Positions 35,621 to 47,132 of a DNA stretch of 64,000 bases are shown here, in pieces. The position numbers and the translations under genes are program-made. The DNA is taken from contig BSYO01000035.1 of assembly GCA_033239525.1 (NCBI GenBank), positions 2,452,965-2,516,964 of the forward strand, in the 5' to 3' direction. The notes under the pieces are model-generated. The model saw only the letters and a program-made list of their open reading frames with translations, was not told where the DNA came from and searched no databases. The DNA comes from Nepenthes gracilis (Eukaryota; Streptophyta; Magnoliopsida; Caryophyllales; Nepenthaceae). The first letter of the stretch is position 1. Every line of letters starts with the position of its first letter.

Positions 35621-37769
35621 CCTCTTTTTTTGCATCATCATCAAATTTTACAATAATTTGACCCTTTGAGAAAAATCAGATATGAAAAAAGAATCATTTA
35701 AAATATTAAAGAGGTATAAGATAATAGAATAACAAAAAGATTAAAAAAATATTTACTCGAATTCGTTAATTAATTCTTTCTTCTTCCTCTGTTTTTTCAA
35801 CGCCCTCTCCTCCTCCTTAAAATTTTGCCTCTGATTCTTATTATTTTATCTTTAATTCGATCAGTATTTAAAATCAACTGATCCTAATCTACCTCATACT
35901 TCACTTGTTTTAATTCTCTTAGTCAAATTCTACCTAATCAACTTTAAATTTAATATATCCTCACCAAACCCTCATTTTTGGCCATCTAAACATTTTTGTC
36001 CATAACTCTCATATTTCGTATGGTTTAATATATCGTATGGGTTTCTTGGTTAAAAGCCACAAAGTCACCCTACACCAATTCCACCAATTTTCCATCATCC
36101 CTGTTTTTTGCTGTTGCTCCTTTTCCTTCTTTATTTTTTCTTTCTTTCTTCCTCTTTTTAACTATAGGCCCACTTAAATTCATACTAATAAAAATTTAAA
36201 ATAATAATTAGTTTAAACTATACCCAAATAAATAAATTATATATGGAAAGAAAATTCAAGATGTTACAACTCTTTCTTATACTTCCACTAATTAGTTTAT
36301 TTTATCGCATTATATCCTATATGTTGTCAAGGATGCTCCATCTCATCTGTAGAAGGTATCAACTGAATTTTAAATGAATTAGTATATGACGATCAAGTTG
36401 TACAACATGAAATTATAATCGTTAAACTGAAACTGAATCAAAACCAAAGTTATTGTAATACTTTGAACGGAAACTATTTTTGTATTTGGTTTAGATTTTT
36501 CAGTTATTTTAGACACGCTAATAATTTTTTAAAAATAAAAGATTTTAGGAATTAAGCTTTTGATTACTTTATCGGTAAGATTCTTACTTTATATCAAGAA
36601 GTTACATGTAAAATTTCAAGAGTAATTTTATATTAACATCTTATGAATTGGATCCATTCAACATAACGTTTGAACATGATTGGATAAGAGGAGAGTGAAA
36701 TTGACTTTTACTCAAGCTAATGTTCAAAAAATTAAGTATAATAGAACTTGCAAAAGTAATTCGACTCAGAATATATAATATGTTTGTTAGACATTTATTG
36801 GTAGACTTCATGGTAGATTTATATTTTGATTTTTTTCTCTAATGATCTTAGGTATAAATGGGGTCTAACACTTGACGTGTGCTTAAAGATAGCATGAATA
36901 ATATTTTGGCATTTTTTTTTTCTTTTTTGATAGTAGCTTGAAGGATTATTACGAGATAGAAGCTCAAACTGCAAATATTCAAAATTGATCCATATGATAG
37001 CCGCATCATTCGTGTTGCAGAGAGATAAAACAATTCAAATGATATTCACACGTCTCTTTATTTATTATATGTAGATCGACTCAACTTTTAAAAATAATAG
37101 ACAAGAACAATTATTCATTTTCTCTGATATAGAGAGAACCCCATGGGTGGCCTGGATCTTCAAAGTTAGTGGAGAGTACTACTTTTTATCGAGTCACCAA
37201 TTCATTAAGAGAGTGTCATATTTTCATCTGATGATATGTTACTGAAGGCTTTTGAATGCTCTCATGACAACCTTTTAAAACATATTGTTTGCCTTGTAGT
37301 CCTATAAAATCCCAACGTATGACTCATACGTATAATTGATATATTGTTTTTGACCAAAACTTTAAGTCAGTGAAATAATATTCTAGATGTTCCCAAGGAG
37401 CTCAAGCCCTCAACTTGGAGAGCTAACTCAAATAGTAAACTCTTCGGCCACATACCGAGGGAGTCAATTAAAGAATCCAGTACATCTTTACTCAATGTAC
37501 AATGAGATGTCTTTCTAGTGTACTTGTCTTTCTTTTAACCTGAGATACTTTAAAAAATTTTCTTTCTAATTGGGTGATTCTTGTAATATCCCTTTATCAA
37601 TAAGATCATCTGCCATTTATGTCTTCACAATTTTTTAATTATCTTATTGCGGTTAGGGATATTTTTTATTATTCTTGGAATACTTTTAAGAAGCATAACA
37701 TTCATTTATCTACTTATTTTATTTTAAACCCAATAGTGTGGATTGTGTCATGGGCTAGGATTAGCAATA
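35621..37769. other. Intergenic, no gene recognised
   Basis: A/T-rich with pyrimidine-rich patches (35770-35830, 36100-36170). No frame longer than about 60 codons carries recognisable protein motifs. Confidence 0.45.
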
Positions 37770-38665
37770 ATGCAACTGGCCACATCATCTATTCAGGTTA
37801 ATAGCATCTCATCAATCCATATATTAGGTAGATGGTTAAGTGATTGTAAGTAGTTGATTGTTAATGTTATGTGGTTAGAATGAAAGTAGTATTTCCTTCA
37901 TCCTTGTCTTCTAAAATCTCCCTCCTCGTCAACTTCACATTCCCTTCTAATCTCTATCCATAACACTTCCTTTTGTGAATGATTCTTGTCTATGTAATTA
38001 AAAGGTGTTACAATCAAAATAACCCACAAAAATAAAATTTCAATCTCTACCATGGTCGCTTTTAAAATAATATTACTCATTAAAAGAATAAGATAATGTA
38101 ATATCATGAAAAACTATAACAAATTTTCAAGATAGTGTCTGTTGTCGGATTTTTAGAATACTCTCAAGTAACGTGGATTTCCTTTATCAATTTATTCTTA
38201 TATGAACCAATTTGTATGAATGTGTCATAATCTTAAGATCAGAAATAAGACAACCAAACTCATCATATATTCGAGCTAATGAGATACTGTCAATTCATAT
38301 AACAAATAGCTAGTTATGTAGCAGTAAGTAGTTAATTGTTAGTATTATGTGGTTAAAGTGAAAGAAGCAGTTCCCTCATCCTCGACTTCTAAAATCTCTC
38401 TTCTCGCTAGCTTTAGTATGACTTATGATATCTATTTATAACACTTTTTTGGTGGGTCATTTCTATCTGCAGTTATTACAGAATGACCAAATAAGACATT
38501 ATGCCATTGAGAGTATACCAATGTGATTAAAAATGTTACAATTAAAGCAGTATATAAAAATAAAATGTCAGTCTCTACTATAGTCACTTTTAAAGTAACA
38601 TCAATTACTAAGAATATAAGAAAAGTTAATATTTAAAATGATCATAACATAATATCCAAGAGAGT
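37770..38665. repeat. Diverged direct duplication, copies about 480 bp apart
   Basis: 37770-38130 and about 38255-38660 share blocks in the same order: ACATCATCTATTCAGG / CTCATCATATATTCG, AGTAGTTGATTGTTA / AGTAGTTAATTGTTA, TTATGTGGTTA, CTTCTAAAATCTC, TAACACTT, TGTTACAAT, ATAAAAT and TCAATCTCTACCATGGTC / TCAGTCTCTACTATAGTC. Possibly degenerate terminal repeats; no interior genes. Confidence 0.65.
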
Positions 38666-39802
38666 CTCCTTTGCATGCTTCATCGGATAATTTTAAAAGG
38701 ATACATTGGGGAATATTATATAGACATCTCTGGGGCATTCTTTTTTCGAACAGTGTCTCATCCATCCAAAATTAAAATTAAATAGGTTAATAGGACAACA
38801 CCTTACTTTGGGGTACCCTTTTGGAGTCTCATTTATGCAAGAATATATTAAAAATAAAATACCATATTATATAAAAATATTTTAAAAACATTTATTTTAT
38901 ATGTCTAGAAGGACATTTCTCTTCCTCAAAATCAAAGCCTCATTGTGGGTCACCACAAAAGACTTGGGGTATTTTATTATTTATATAAAATAATTTTTAA
39001 AGTAATAATTATAAGTAAAATAATTATAAAGTTATGATATAATTTTTAAAAAATATTATTTATAGATGTAGTTATATTTCTAATTATATAAATTTTATCA
39101 AAAATAAATATAAATTTCAGTGTATTTTATTTTTTTTATTATTTTTATTATTTTTTTCGCACTAAAATTATAGCTTTAAAATAAATATATATAAATAATA
39201 TTATTTTAATAAAGCCATGAGGTGCGAAGCAGTAGAAAAACACGTGCGGTTTGAAATGCGGAATCGTACGGAAACATTTATTGACAGAGCCACCTTGATA
39301 CAACGGAAAATAAGTAGAATTAGAGAAATATTTTTAATATACTATTATTTGATAAAAGGTGCTATTGATTTATTTATATTATAAATTTATAAATAAATAA
39401 TTAATTAATTAATTATATTATTTAAAAATATTTTTAGAGTATATAATTTTTAAAAGAGAATACACTCGTGTCACCATTTTCTTAGAGGTGAGTAAAGTGC
39501 CGAGAAAAAAGGCAGCCAAAAATACCACCGCTCACCTAAATTTGTAAAAATTTTATCTCATAAACGTTTGAATATTAAAATAGGATAAAATAAAAATAAA
39601 ATAATTATTTTTATAAAATAAAATAATATAAAAATAAAATTTAAAATTTTTATTTTAATATTTAATTATTAAAATAAAATAGATTAAAAATTATTATTCT
39701 AATACTTAGTATGTCGTAATAGTATGAGGAATAGAATAAAAATTTATACTAATAATACTTATGTGCCTTCGTAATGATATCGTCGACAGTAATAATATCA
39801 TC

Positions 39803-39803
<1 letters not shown>
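38666..39803. other. AT-rich intergenic, no gene recognised
   Basis: No coding frame. A small GC-richer patch at 39220-39300 holds a CACGTG core near 39241, without a recognisable promoter context. Confidence 0.4.
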
Positions 39804-39837
<34 letters not shown>

Positions 39838-39906
39838 TTACAACAAGAATAATAATAATAATAATAATGATAATAATAACGGGTGATAATAATAATAATA
39901 GTGTTA
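39804..39906. repeat. (TAA)n microsatellite, left half
   Basis: Interrupted TAA/AAT repeats. The run resumes at 40892-40960 on the far side of the solo LTR, showing that the LTR landed inside the microsatellite. Confidence 0.9.
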
Positions 39907-39911
39907 ATAGT

Positions 39912-40886
39912 TGATGCATCTCTAAGTCCGAGTTACTGCGCGAATTAGGAAGATTTCGAATTTCTCACGTTGGATCGAGCTCAAACGGGTCCGATTTCTG
40001 TGTTTCTTAATTTGGACCCTACGCACCACAAATTACAAATAAGAGGTTAGAGGATTGTGAAAAATATTCCCACCGTAAATTCTCCAATACTTAAGTCAGA
40101 AATCTTTTCCAGGAAATAAAAATATGTAAGTATGAAGGTAAACGTGATGTAGAATACATTGATACTTATATGCAAGAGGTGTGAGATATAATTAGAAGGA
40201 ACTTTGGCTTCTTTTGTGCACTTTGGAGATTACTAATATTGTTAGGTTAGAGCGACGGTTTCGGAGGAAAGAAAGTTGGTTTTTTCTCCTCGTGTTTGGG
40301 TTCGAAACTTAGCTTGAGATAACTTTGATGCGCCTCGAGTGATTTTGGATAATCCACCCTCTCTCTATTGTGAGAGGAGGTATTTCTAAACTCTGTAGAT
40401 GAGACTTTGGGCGCAAAAACATGTGACAAATGTCCTGTCTATGTTCACCGGCCGCTGAACGCTAGTGGTGCCCAAAGATGTCAATTGCTGCTTTATGATG
40501 GCGAGAGGATTGCCATCAGGCATGGCCACCATGGGCTTAGTTGACTTTCATTGGGATTAACTAAGCAGCTGTAGAACGACAGACGTTGCGGACTGTCAAA
40601 ATTGACCTCACTCGCCATTAGTTGGCATTTATTGAGCTGCACCTCCCGTGTTGCCATCCTACAGCTAACTTAGGAAGAAGCGCAGACGGATCATGATTTG
40701 GCATGTGTTTGGACTGTTTAATGGGCCTAGTTGTGGTTCGTTTTGCCCAAGATCCTTCTCGCGGTACTGGGCTTCACACAAAACCTTTGAAGGATCATCG
40801 TTTAGCTGGGCCTTATTGCTGGCTAGGTCTCATCCATACTGGTTCAGCCTCATTGTTGCCAACTCATATTTATGTTGGACCAAGCA
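39912..40886 (-). repeat. Solo LTR (975 bp) in a TAA microsatellite, perfect TSD
   Basis: It starts TGATGCATCTC and ends TTGGACCAAGCA, with ATAGT at both 39907-39911 and 40887-40891. The left part (TACGCACCACAAATTACAAAT, AGAGGTTAGAGGA, AATACTTAAGTCAGAAATC) matches the leader region of elements 1 and 2, in the same orientation. It lacks the long arrays of the other copies. Confidence 0.9.
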
Positions 40887-40891
40887 ATAGT

Positions 40892-40960
40892 AATGATGAT
40901 AATAATAATAGTAGTAATAATAATAATAGTAATAATAGTAGTAATAATAATAATAATGCT
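40892..40960. repeat. (TAA)n microsatellite, right half
   Basis: TAATAA/TAGTAA repeats continue the run interrupted by the solo LTR. Confidence 0.9.
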
Positions 40961-41838
40961 AAAATAGGAATAAATTTTATAGTATATGGAAATAACTATG
41001 TTCACCAACTAATGAATAAAAAATACCTAAGAGTAAGTGGTATTTTTTATTTTTTAAATTAGAGAAATAAATATTTCTTCAAAAATATTTATTTCTTGTC
41101 AAAAAATAATCAAATAGTAAAATAAATATTTTATTAAGAATAAAGGTGGGAATAGAATTTTTATTTCTATAAATCAATCATGTATTTAAAAATATTGAGA
41201 GATTTATTTTTTTATCCCGATCATTAATTTTTAAATAAATAATTATAATATTATTAGTTTAAAATAATTAATTTTTTAATCTATTTTTAATTTTTTAATA
41301 ATAATTATATTATAATTATTTATTTTTAAAATATATATTTAAAATTAAAAAATAAGTCTCTTTGTTTTTATAAAAGATAAAACTCTATTAATTCTCTACT
41401 CACTTATTAATATATATATATATATTAAATACATTTAATTAATATTTTAGTAATATTTTTTTGATAAAATAATATTAATTAATTAAATTATATATGACTT
41501 TAATAATATAAATAAATAGATTAAATATTAATTTTTTTAAAATTTTTTTAAAAATTAGTATAGAGTTTCATACAAATGCTAATCATTTATATTTTTTCAA
41601 TAAAAAAAATAAGATCCATATATAAATTTAGATTTTTTATTTATCTAAAAAATTAATTTATTTAATCTTTTAAATTATAATCATTTAATTAATATTATAT
41701 TATTAATTTTTTTAAATATTAAAATAATTATTTAAAAAATAATAATATAATTATTTGTTGAATATCAATCAATTATATTTAAAAGTAATCAAATTTATTA
41801 TCTTTGATAGGATTGTGTCTCCAATTACACCCATGTAT
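40961..41838. other. AT-rich region downstream of the ZPR gene
   Basis: Extremely A/T-rich and featureless apart from TA-rich simple sequence near 41410-41425. It lies 3' of the minus-strand ZPR coding region and probably holds its 3' untranslated region. AATAAA-like signals are too common here to choose one. Confidence 0.4.
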
Positions 41839-42090
41839 CTAGATGGGTTTTTTCCCCGGATAGGAAGGACTTGTGCTCGGTGACCTGGGAGAAAGGTTGA
41901 GTTCAATGACAGTTGCAGCAGCAGTGCCCTGTTTGGCCGCCTTCTGGTTTTCATTTTCGATTTTTTCCTTAAGCTCAGAGAGAAGCGCCTGATTCTCTTG
42001 GTTGAGGAGCTGAGCTATCTTCCTCAGCCTCTCATTCTCTCGAATAATGCAACAGTTCCGCAGGTGCAGCTCCGAGTTAAGCCTCTCCAT
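41839..42090 (-). CDS. ZPR-like: LITTLE ZIPPER (ZPR)-type microprotein, 83 aa
   Basis: This encodes a small leucine-zipper protein with no DNA-binding region. Known ZPR proteins pair with HD-ZIP III factors (REVOLUTA, PHABULOSA and relatives) and block their DNA binding, shaping shoot meristem and leaf polarity. The protein opens with MERLNSELHLRNCCIIRENE, followed by RLRKIAQLLNQENQALLSEL within residues 1-40, the hallmark ZPR zipper, with a polar tail ending near PGKKPI. The length is typical for ZPR3/ZPR4-like members. The ATG at 42088-42090 was chosen because it gives the family's MERxNS start; the open frame runs three codons further up to a TTG. RENERLRKI differs from the usual RKK at one residue. 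The upstream leader has a likely intron acceptor (TTGATTTCAG|GCG, exon from 42169) and a tandem array. Confidence 0.88.
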   Translation of the reverse strand: MERLNSELHLRNCCIIRENERLRKIAQLLNQENQALLSELKEKIENENQKAAKQGTAAATVIELNLSPRSPSTSPSYPGKKPI

Positions 42091-42168
42091 CGCTGCCAAA
42101 CAAGGAGCAAAAATGGCGGATCCCTGCTTTTCAGCCGCAATAAGCTGGCGTTTTTTATGGCTCTTTCG

Positions 42169-42180
42169 CCTGAAATCAAG
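42169..42180 (-). promoter_or_regulatory. Putative 3' splice site in the ZPR 5' leader
   Basis: The minus strand reads TGCTGTTCTTGATTTCAG|GCGAAAG 79 bases upstream of the ZPR ATG, a plausible acceptor. If used, the tandem array lies in a leader intron. No donor was fixed. Confidence 0.35.
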
Positions 42181-42344
42181 AACAGCAGCACAACGAAGAG
42201 AGAAAACGTGTTAGAATCTCTTTACCAATCATGCAAACTGGTCTTCGTAGCTGCTGTTAAATCGTGAAGAAAATACGTTTCTACTGTACATCTTCTACAA
42301 ACAGGAAATAAAGAAGAAAGGGGTGTTTTAATTCTAACAACTTA

Positions 42345-42875
42345 AAGCACTGAGAAAATAAAATCTTCATTGAGAAGATGGAATCCTGATTTAAAGCCCA
42401 TCAAAAAGGTACTCGGAAATTGAAATAACATGAAGCTCCGAGAAGATGACATTTGATTTTTACAGGCTCTGTGAAGTTGGAATGTTGATTTGAATGCCTG
42501 AAAGAGAAAATGGTATTTGAGAATTGAAATAATTTGAAGATCTGATAACATGGGATCTTGATTTGGAAACCCAGAATAAGGAAGAAATTGAAATAATTTG
42601 AAGCTCTGATAAGATGAAATTGTGATTTAACAACCCAGAAAAAAAAAAAAACTGAGAGAGAGAAATAAATCTTTGAGAATTGAATAATTTGAAGCCCTGA
42701 GAAGATGGAATATCTTCTCCAAAACACTCAAGAGATGGTCATTGGAAATTGATCTATTTTGAAGCTCTGAGAAGATGAGTTATTGATTACAAAACCCAAG
42801 GAAAAAAGAACATGGTATTTGAAAATTGTCAACAATTTGAAGCGCTTGAAAAAGATGAAATATTGATTTCAAATC
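42345..42875 (-). repeat. Eight-copy imperfect array upstream of ZPR
   Basis: A unit like TTTGAAGCTCTGAGAAGATG followed by GAATNTTGATTT recurs near 42375, 42430, 42468, 42535, 42597, 42690, 42757 and 42836 at 40-95 bp spacing. Several units are joined by AATTGAAATAATT and AAACCCAGAA linkers. It sits in the leader or leader intron of the ZPR gene on the minus strand. Confidence 0.7.
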
Positions 42876-43261
42876 ATTCATTCTTATGGATATAAATCAA
42901 AGAATAAACAATATCCATGAACAACATCAAAAGAAAGTGAAGAATACATGAAAAACAGAACTCGGGTGCTCTGTTTCACTGCTCCATGCTCTGTTTGTCG
43001 ATGTTTGGCAGCCAGCAAATAACAGACGGAAATAAGCTGATTGAATCGAGGAAATTAATAGTTCATCTTCGATGAAGATCACAGAAATGGCGTAAAATGT
43101 CTCCAAATCTCAAAGCATCAGAAGATTTTTTTTTTTCAAAAAAGGAGGTTTCTTTCTGCAATCTGTGTCGTCAAGGAAAGAATGATACCAGTAAGGCCGT
43201 AGAACGAGGCAAGCTCTTGATTATGCGCATTAAAATAACGAGAAGGGACATTAAATAAACA

Positions 43262-43268
43262 ATTTATA
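43262..43268 (-). promoter_or_regulatory. Candidate TATA box of the ZPR gene
   Basis: The minus strand reads GAGCTATAAATTG about 1.17 kb upstream of the ATG, before the pyrimidine-biased leader and the array. Other A/T words are common here, so the choice is tentative. Confidence 0.3.
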
Positions 43269-43399
43269 GCTCTAAAAAGGTAATTAATCAGAAGAACTAA
43301 AGAAAATTAAACACATCGATGAAGGGAAGGAGAGGTAAAATGGTGAAGAATCCAAGGAGAAAAAGGTCATTCAACAACCAGAAGTAACAAATAAACCTC

Positions 43400-44615
43400 T
43401 CCCCCTTTTCATAAGAGTTGTGTGAGATACATTCTTTACTCCTCCTCAACATATTTCATATTTTGTTTATTAATTAATGTTATTAAATTTTATATATAAA
43501 TAAAAATAAAAGATTACATTATATTAAATATAATATTAATTAAATTAGCTTGATTTATTAATATAATGAGCTCATGAATAAGTCTAGAATGATGAAAGTA
43601 TTAAGCAACTTATTAGATTCAAATTCAAAGAACACGAAATCTATTTTAACCCAACTTTAGTCAAAATAAATCAAGATCTGCGAATGACTAAAAAGCCAAA
43701 TATCTAAATTATATGCCCAAACAGTCACAAATCTGAATGTCAAGTTGAGTAGTAAATTTAATTGAATGGTTAATTAAATTGATCAATTTGTATATTATAC
43801 AATTAACTTTAGTAATGATCTTTAAACATACAAGCGTCAATTAATTATTATCATCAGTTTAATTTTTTAAATGTTAACTATCTCCAAGCAACCCTATAAT
43901 ACGAATGTGTATAATGATTGTTAAATTAATAAGTTTTTAATTATCTTAACTACACAGATTATAATTGATTATTTTTATTTAGAAAATTGCCATCAAATGA
44001 CTGCAAGATTATAAATATACTCTAATATGTCTGAAAAAGGGGCTATATTCCAAATAGTAATGATAGAGTCTGGCCATTTAACATATGCGTTCTTCCACAA
44101 GATATGAAGTCAAGTCCTCTATCTATCTCTCATCCTCTCGGTCTCTTTCATATTTTAAATTTTTAAAAAGTTTAATAATTTAAACATCAAATATATATAC
44201 CATGGAACAAATTTTAATTTTTATGAGTTCTTATTTACTATTGCAATACGTCGAATTCAGATAAAATATTTGATAATCCACCCCAAATTTATTTAAATTA
44301 TAATTTAAATTTTAAGTATATATCATACTATATTAATAGAATATGTCTTTTAGGTGTTCAAAGAATACTTAAAAACATATTTTTCATTGAGAAGAAGTAA
44401 CATACTAATCTCCCCATTTTTCTTAAATCGTATTATGAGAAGAAACAAATATAACTCTCTCGTGTTTTCTGAATGTGATGTTAGAATACGTTCTTTAAAC
44501 ATTTTTGAAATAAGATAATGTACTCTATTTATTTAATAAAACCAACAAATTCACCTAAAAATAAAAAATATAATTGACACCCCATTATCAAAGTCATTTC
44601 TCATTCAGAAAAAGT
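43400..44615. other. AT-rich intergenic upstream of ZPR, no gene recognised
   Basis: No coding frame or element boundary. It may contain ZPR regulatory sequence. Confidence 0.4.
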
Positions 44616-44620
44616 TATAA

Positions 44621-45258
44621 TGTTAGGTTTTGATCATTTTTTATGGGTATAATAATAAATAGATATTTATTAAAAAGTCACGCAATATTCGTGCGATAAT
44701 TATAGTGTTCACACTCGTAAAGCACACATGACGAGCGCTAGAGCTAAGGGTGCCCGTAGGGTGCTCAATCGTTGATTCCAATGACGCCGATGCCTGAGAC
44801 GTGCATGATGAATTCTCAAGCGCAGTTTACCATATAAAAATGTGTGTTTTGTATTTTTGGATATTTCAAAATCAAATTTCACACAAAAAGCATCACACAG
44901 AGAGAAGAGAAGAAGAGAGAAAAGGAAGAAGTTTGATATTCAATTTGAGTTTCGTTATTCGTCAAGGTTGAGTATGTTATTCTAGAGTAGTTTTATAAAA
45001 GTGTTTTTATTTAGTTGCTCTTATTTATTATTGTATTTCTCTTGTGTGTTATTAGGTATATTTAGAGAATTGTAATCAACTATTTTTCACTCGAAATTTA
45101 TCTCGTAATTTTTTTATTGGTTAAAAATAATTTTTATATTAAAAATATTATATATTATTGTATTTTTGTAGATACAAGTTTAGTTGCTAATGTTTGATGG
45201 GGGCTTAAGTTTTTTTTATGCTATATTAAATTATATATATTTGAGTCAAACCCTAACA
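44621..45258 (+). repeat. Solo LTR (638 bp) with perfect inverted ends and TSD
   Basis: It starts TGTTAGG and ends CCTAACA, a perfect 7-bp inverted end pair. TATAA at 44616-44620 and 45259-45263 is an exact 5-bp TSD. A TATA-like CATATAAAAATG at about 44831-44842 precedes a purine-rich leader (44895-44935). It is not similar to the LTRs of elements 1 and 2. Orientation follows the TATA box. Confidence 0.88.
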
Positions 45259-45489
45259 TATAAGCCGTGTTTAGCTAGCTACAAAAGCCATCCGTTGAAT
45301 TTAAATATGCAAATGTCAACTAGTCCAGAAGCCCAAAGCTTTAATCAATCAATACCTTAACCTCGCCTCCATTGTGATAAAAGAAGAGGAAAAAAATGCC
45401 CAAAAACTATAGAAATACAGAAGAAGTGGGATCCTCTTCGGCTTCTTTTTTGCTATAAATGGTGGTCACGTTTATCAATGGAATTTGTT

Positions 45490-46000
45490 AAGAAATAACG
45501 GAGGAAGCCTTCCTCTTTATCAGAAGAACCATCAATGAGGGGAAAAAAAAAAACAGAGCAGAGGGAGAACTGAAGTGGAAGACCAGAAACGGCGGATTAG
45601 CTGAGAGAGAACAGAGGAAACCTTACTCTTAATCGGAAGGACCAGATTGTGAGGAAAACAGAGCAGAGAAGTGAGAAGTGATGAGAAAGACCAACAACGC
45701 TGCCTTACACTTTGTCAGAAGAACCAGCAGTGAGAGAAAAACAAATCAGAAAGAGAAGTTGGAAGTGAACGGAAAGGCGAACAATGGAGGATTCGTTAAG
45801 AGATAGATAACAGAGGGAGCCCAACTCTTTATCAGAAACAGAGCAGAGGGAGAAGTGAGAAGTGAAAAGAAAGGCCAACAATGGCGGATTTGTTAACAGA
45901 GAACAGAGGAAGCCTTACTCTTTAACCCAAGAACCAGCAGTGAGAGAAAAACAGAGCAGAGGGAGAAGTGAGAAGTGAATGGGAAGGCCAACCATGGCGG
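45490..46000 (-). repeat. Five-copy tandem array (about 90-115 bp) downstream of a minus-strand TATA box
   Basis: Units contain GAGGAAGCCTTACTCTTTAT, CAGAAGAACCAGCAGTGAGA, AACAGAGCAGAGGGAGAAGT, and GAAAGGCCAACAATGGCGGA-like blocks, near 45503, 45613, 45697, 45815 and 45905. In minus-strand sense they are pyrimidine-rich like a plant leader. There is no conserved frame across units. Confidence 0.75.
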
Positions 46001-46001
46001 T

Positions 46002-46011
46002 TAATATATAG
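46002..46011 (-). promoter_or_regulatory. TATA box of an unidentified minus-strand transcript
   Basis: The minus strand reads TCTTGTCTATATATTAACC just before the array. Upstream it has CACGTT-like and GGATAACG words (46030-46090). Same layout as the locus at 22161. Transcription is inferred. Confidence 0.45.
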
Positions 46012-46216
46012 ACAAGAAGACGGTGGTGAAGAAGAAAACATGGGGGCAGCTCAGGGCGTTATCCACACTGACACGGCACGTTGCCTATGTGGCACAGTTA
46101 CAACCGTCAAGATAAAATTTAACGACCGTAATTTTATTTTATTATTTATTTATTTATTTATATTTAAAAATTTTTAAAAATAATTATTACAGCTATTAAA
46201 TTTCATCCCAAAAAAA

Positions 46217-46483
46217 GGGACCCGGGGAGGTCCTTCTCCCCTGTAGAGAAAGACCCTCCTTCTCCCTTCATCAGACGTCGGATTAAAAAATTCGACGGTT
46301 CCTATTTTTTTATCATAAAAAACATAAGTTTTTTATTTTTTATTTTTTTAATTTTTTTTGTTTTTATTATAAAAATATATATTTTTAATATTTTTATTTT
46401 TAATTTTGATAATTTTTTTTTAAAAAAAAACTTTTAAATTTTAATCCGACGGCTGATAGAGGAATAAGGACCCCCCTAAATCC
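46217..46483. mobile_element. Fold-back MITE (about 267 bp), MULE-like family
   Basis: The left end GGGACCCGGGGAGGTCCTTCT and the complemented right end GGATTTAGGGGGGTCCTTATT are inverted, and CGTCGGATTAAAAAATTCGACGG lies inside the left arm opposite AATCCGACGG on the right. The core is A/T-rich and non-coding. Flanking poly-A runs hide any TSD. The end sequence resembles the MITE at 57522-57754. Confidence 0.65.
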
Positions 46484-47127
46484 AAAAAAAAAAAAGGCCC
46501 TGTGCCTTTTTAGTGTAGACCAAGTCCCTGCCTGGGAAGGGAATAGGAGAGGAGTTATTTTACAAAATTAAAAATTAAATTCTTAAATTATAAAAAATTA
46601 TTATGAAATAATTTAATTAATTATTTAATTTTTAATAATTAATTATCTAATATTTAATCTTAAATTGTCTCTGTTTGCAGAGCAATCATCTTAGTATATT
46701 ATTATTTTTATTTACCGACATAAATTTTAGTAAATAGGATTTAAAATTTGAGATAAATGGTCCACATATTTTTTAATTTTTCAATTTTTTGATTAAATAT
46801 TTTAATTAATATTAATATTAAATTTTTTTTAATAAAAATAATAGATATAAATATTTTTATTATTTTTAATCTTAACCGTTTAGTTTTTATTCAATGATGA
46901 AAATAGAAATAGAGGGAGATAATGTGTTAAAGTATGATCATAGTTTATGTAATGTGATTAATCTTCTTTAAAATTTGATTAAATTTACCGCTAGTTTTTT
47001 AATGTAAATTTTAAATAAATATTAATAATAATATTATTAATTTGATTAATCTTTCTTAATAAGTTTTAAAAAGTAAAATTTCTCTTTATTTATTCATAAT
47101 TTCTTCTCTTAAAAATTTTTTCATATG
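46484..47127. other. AT-rich intergenic, no feature seen
   Basis: Nothing recognisable apart from A/T-rich sequence. Confidence 0.45.
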
Positions 47128-47132
47128 AATCT

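Noticed and set aside
42091..42099. ZPR start three codons upstream
   Set aside because: The upstream codon is TTG; the ATG at 42088-42090 gives the family's standard MERxNS start.
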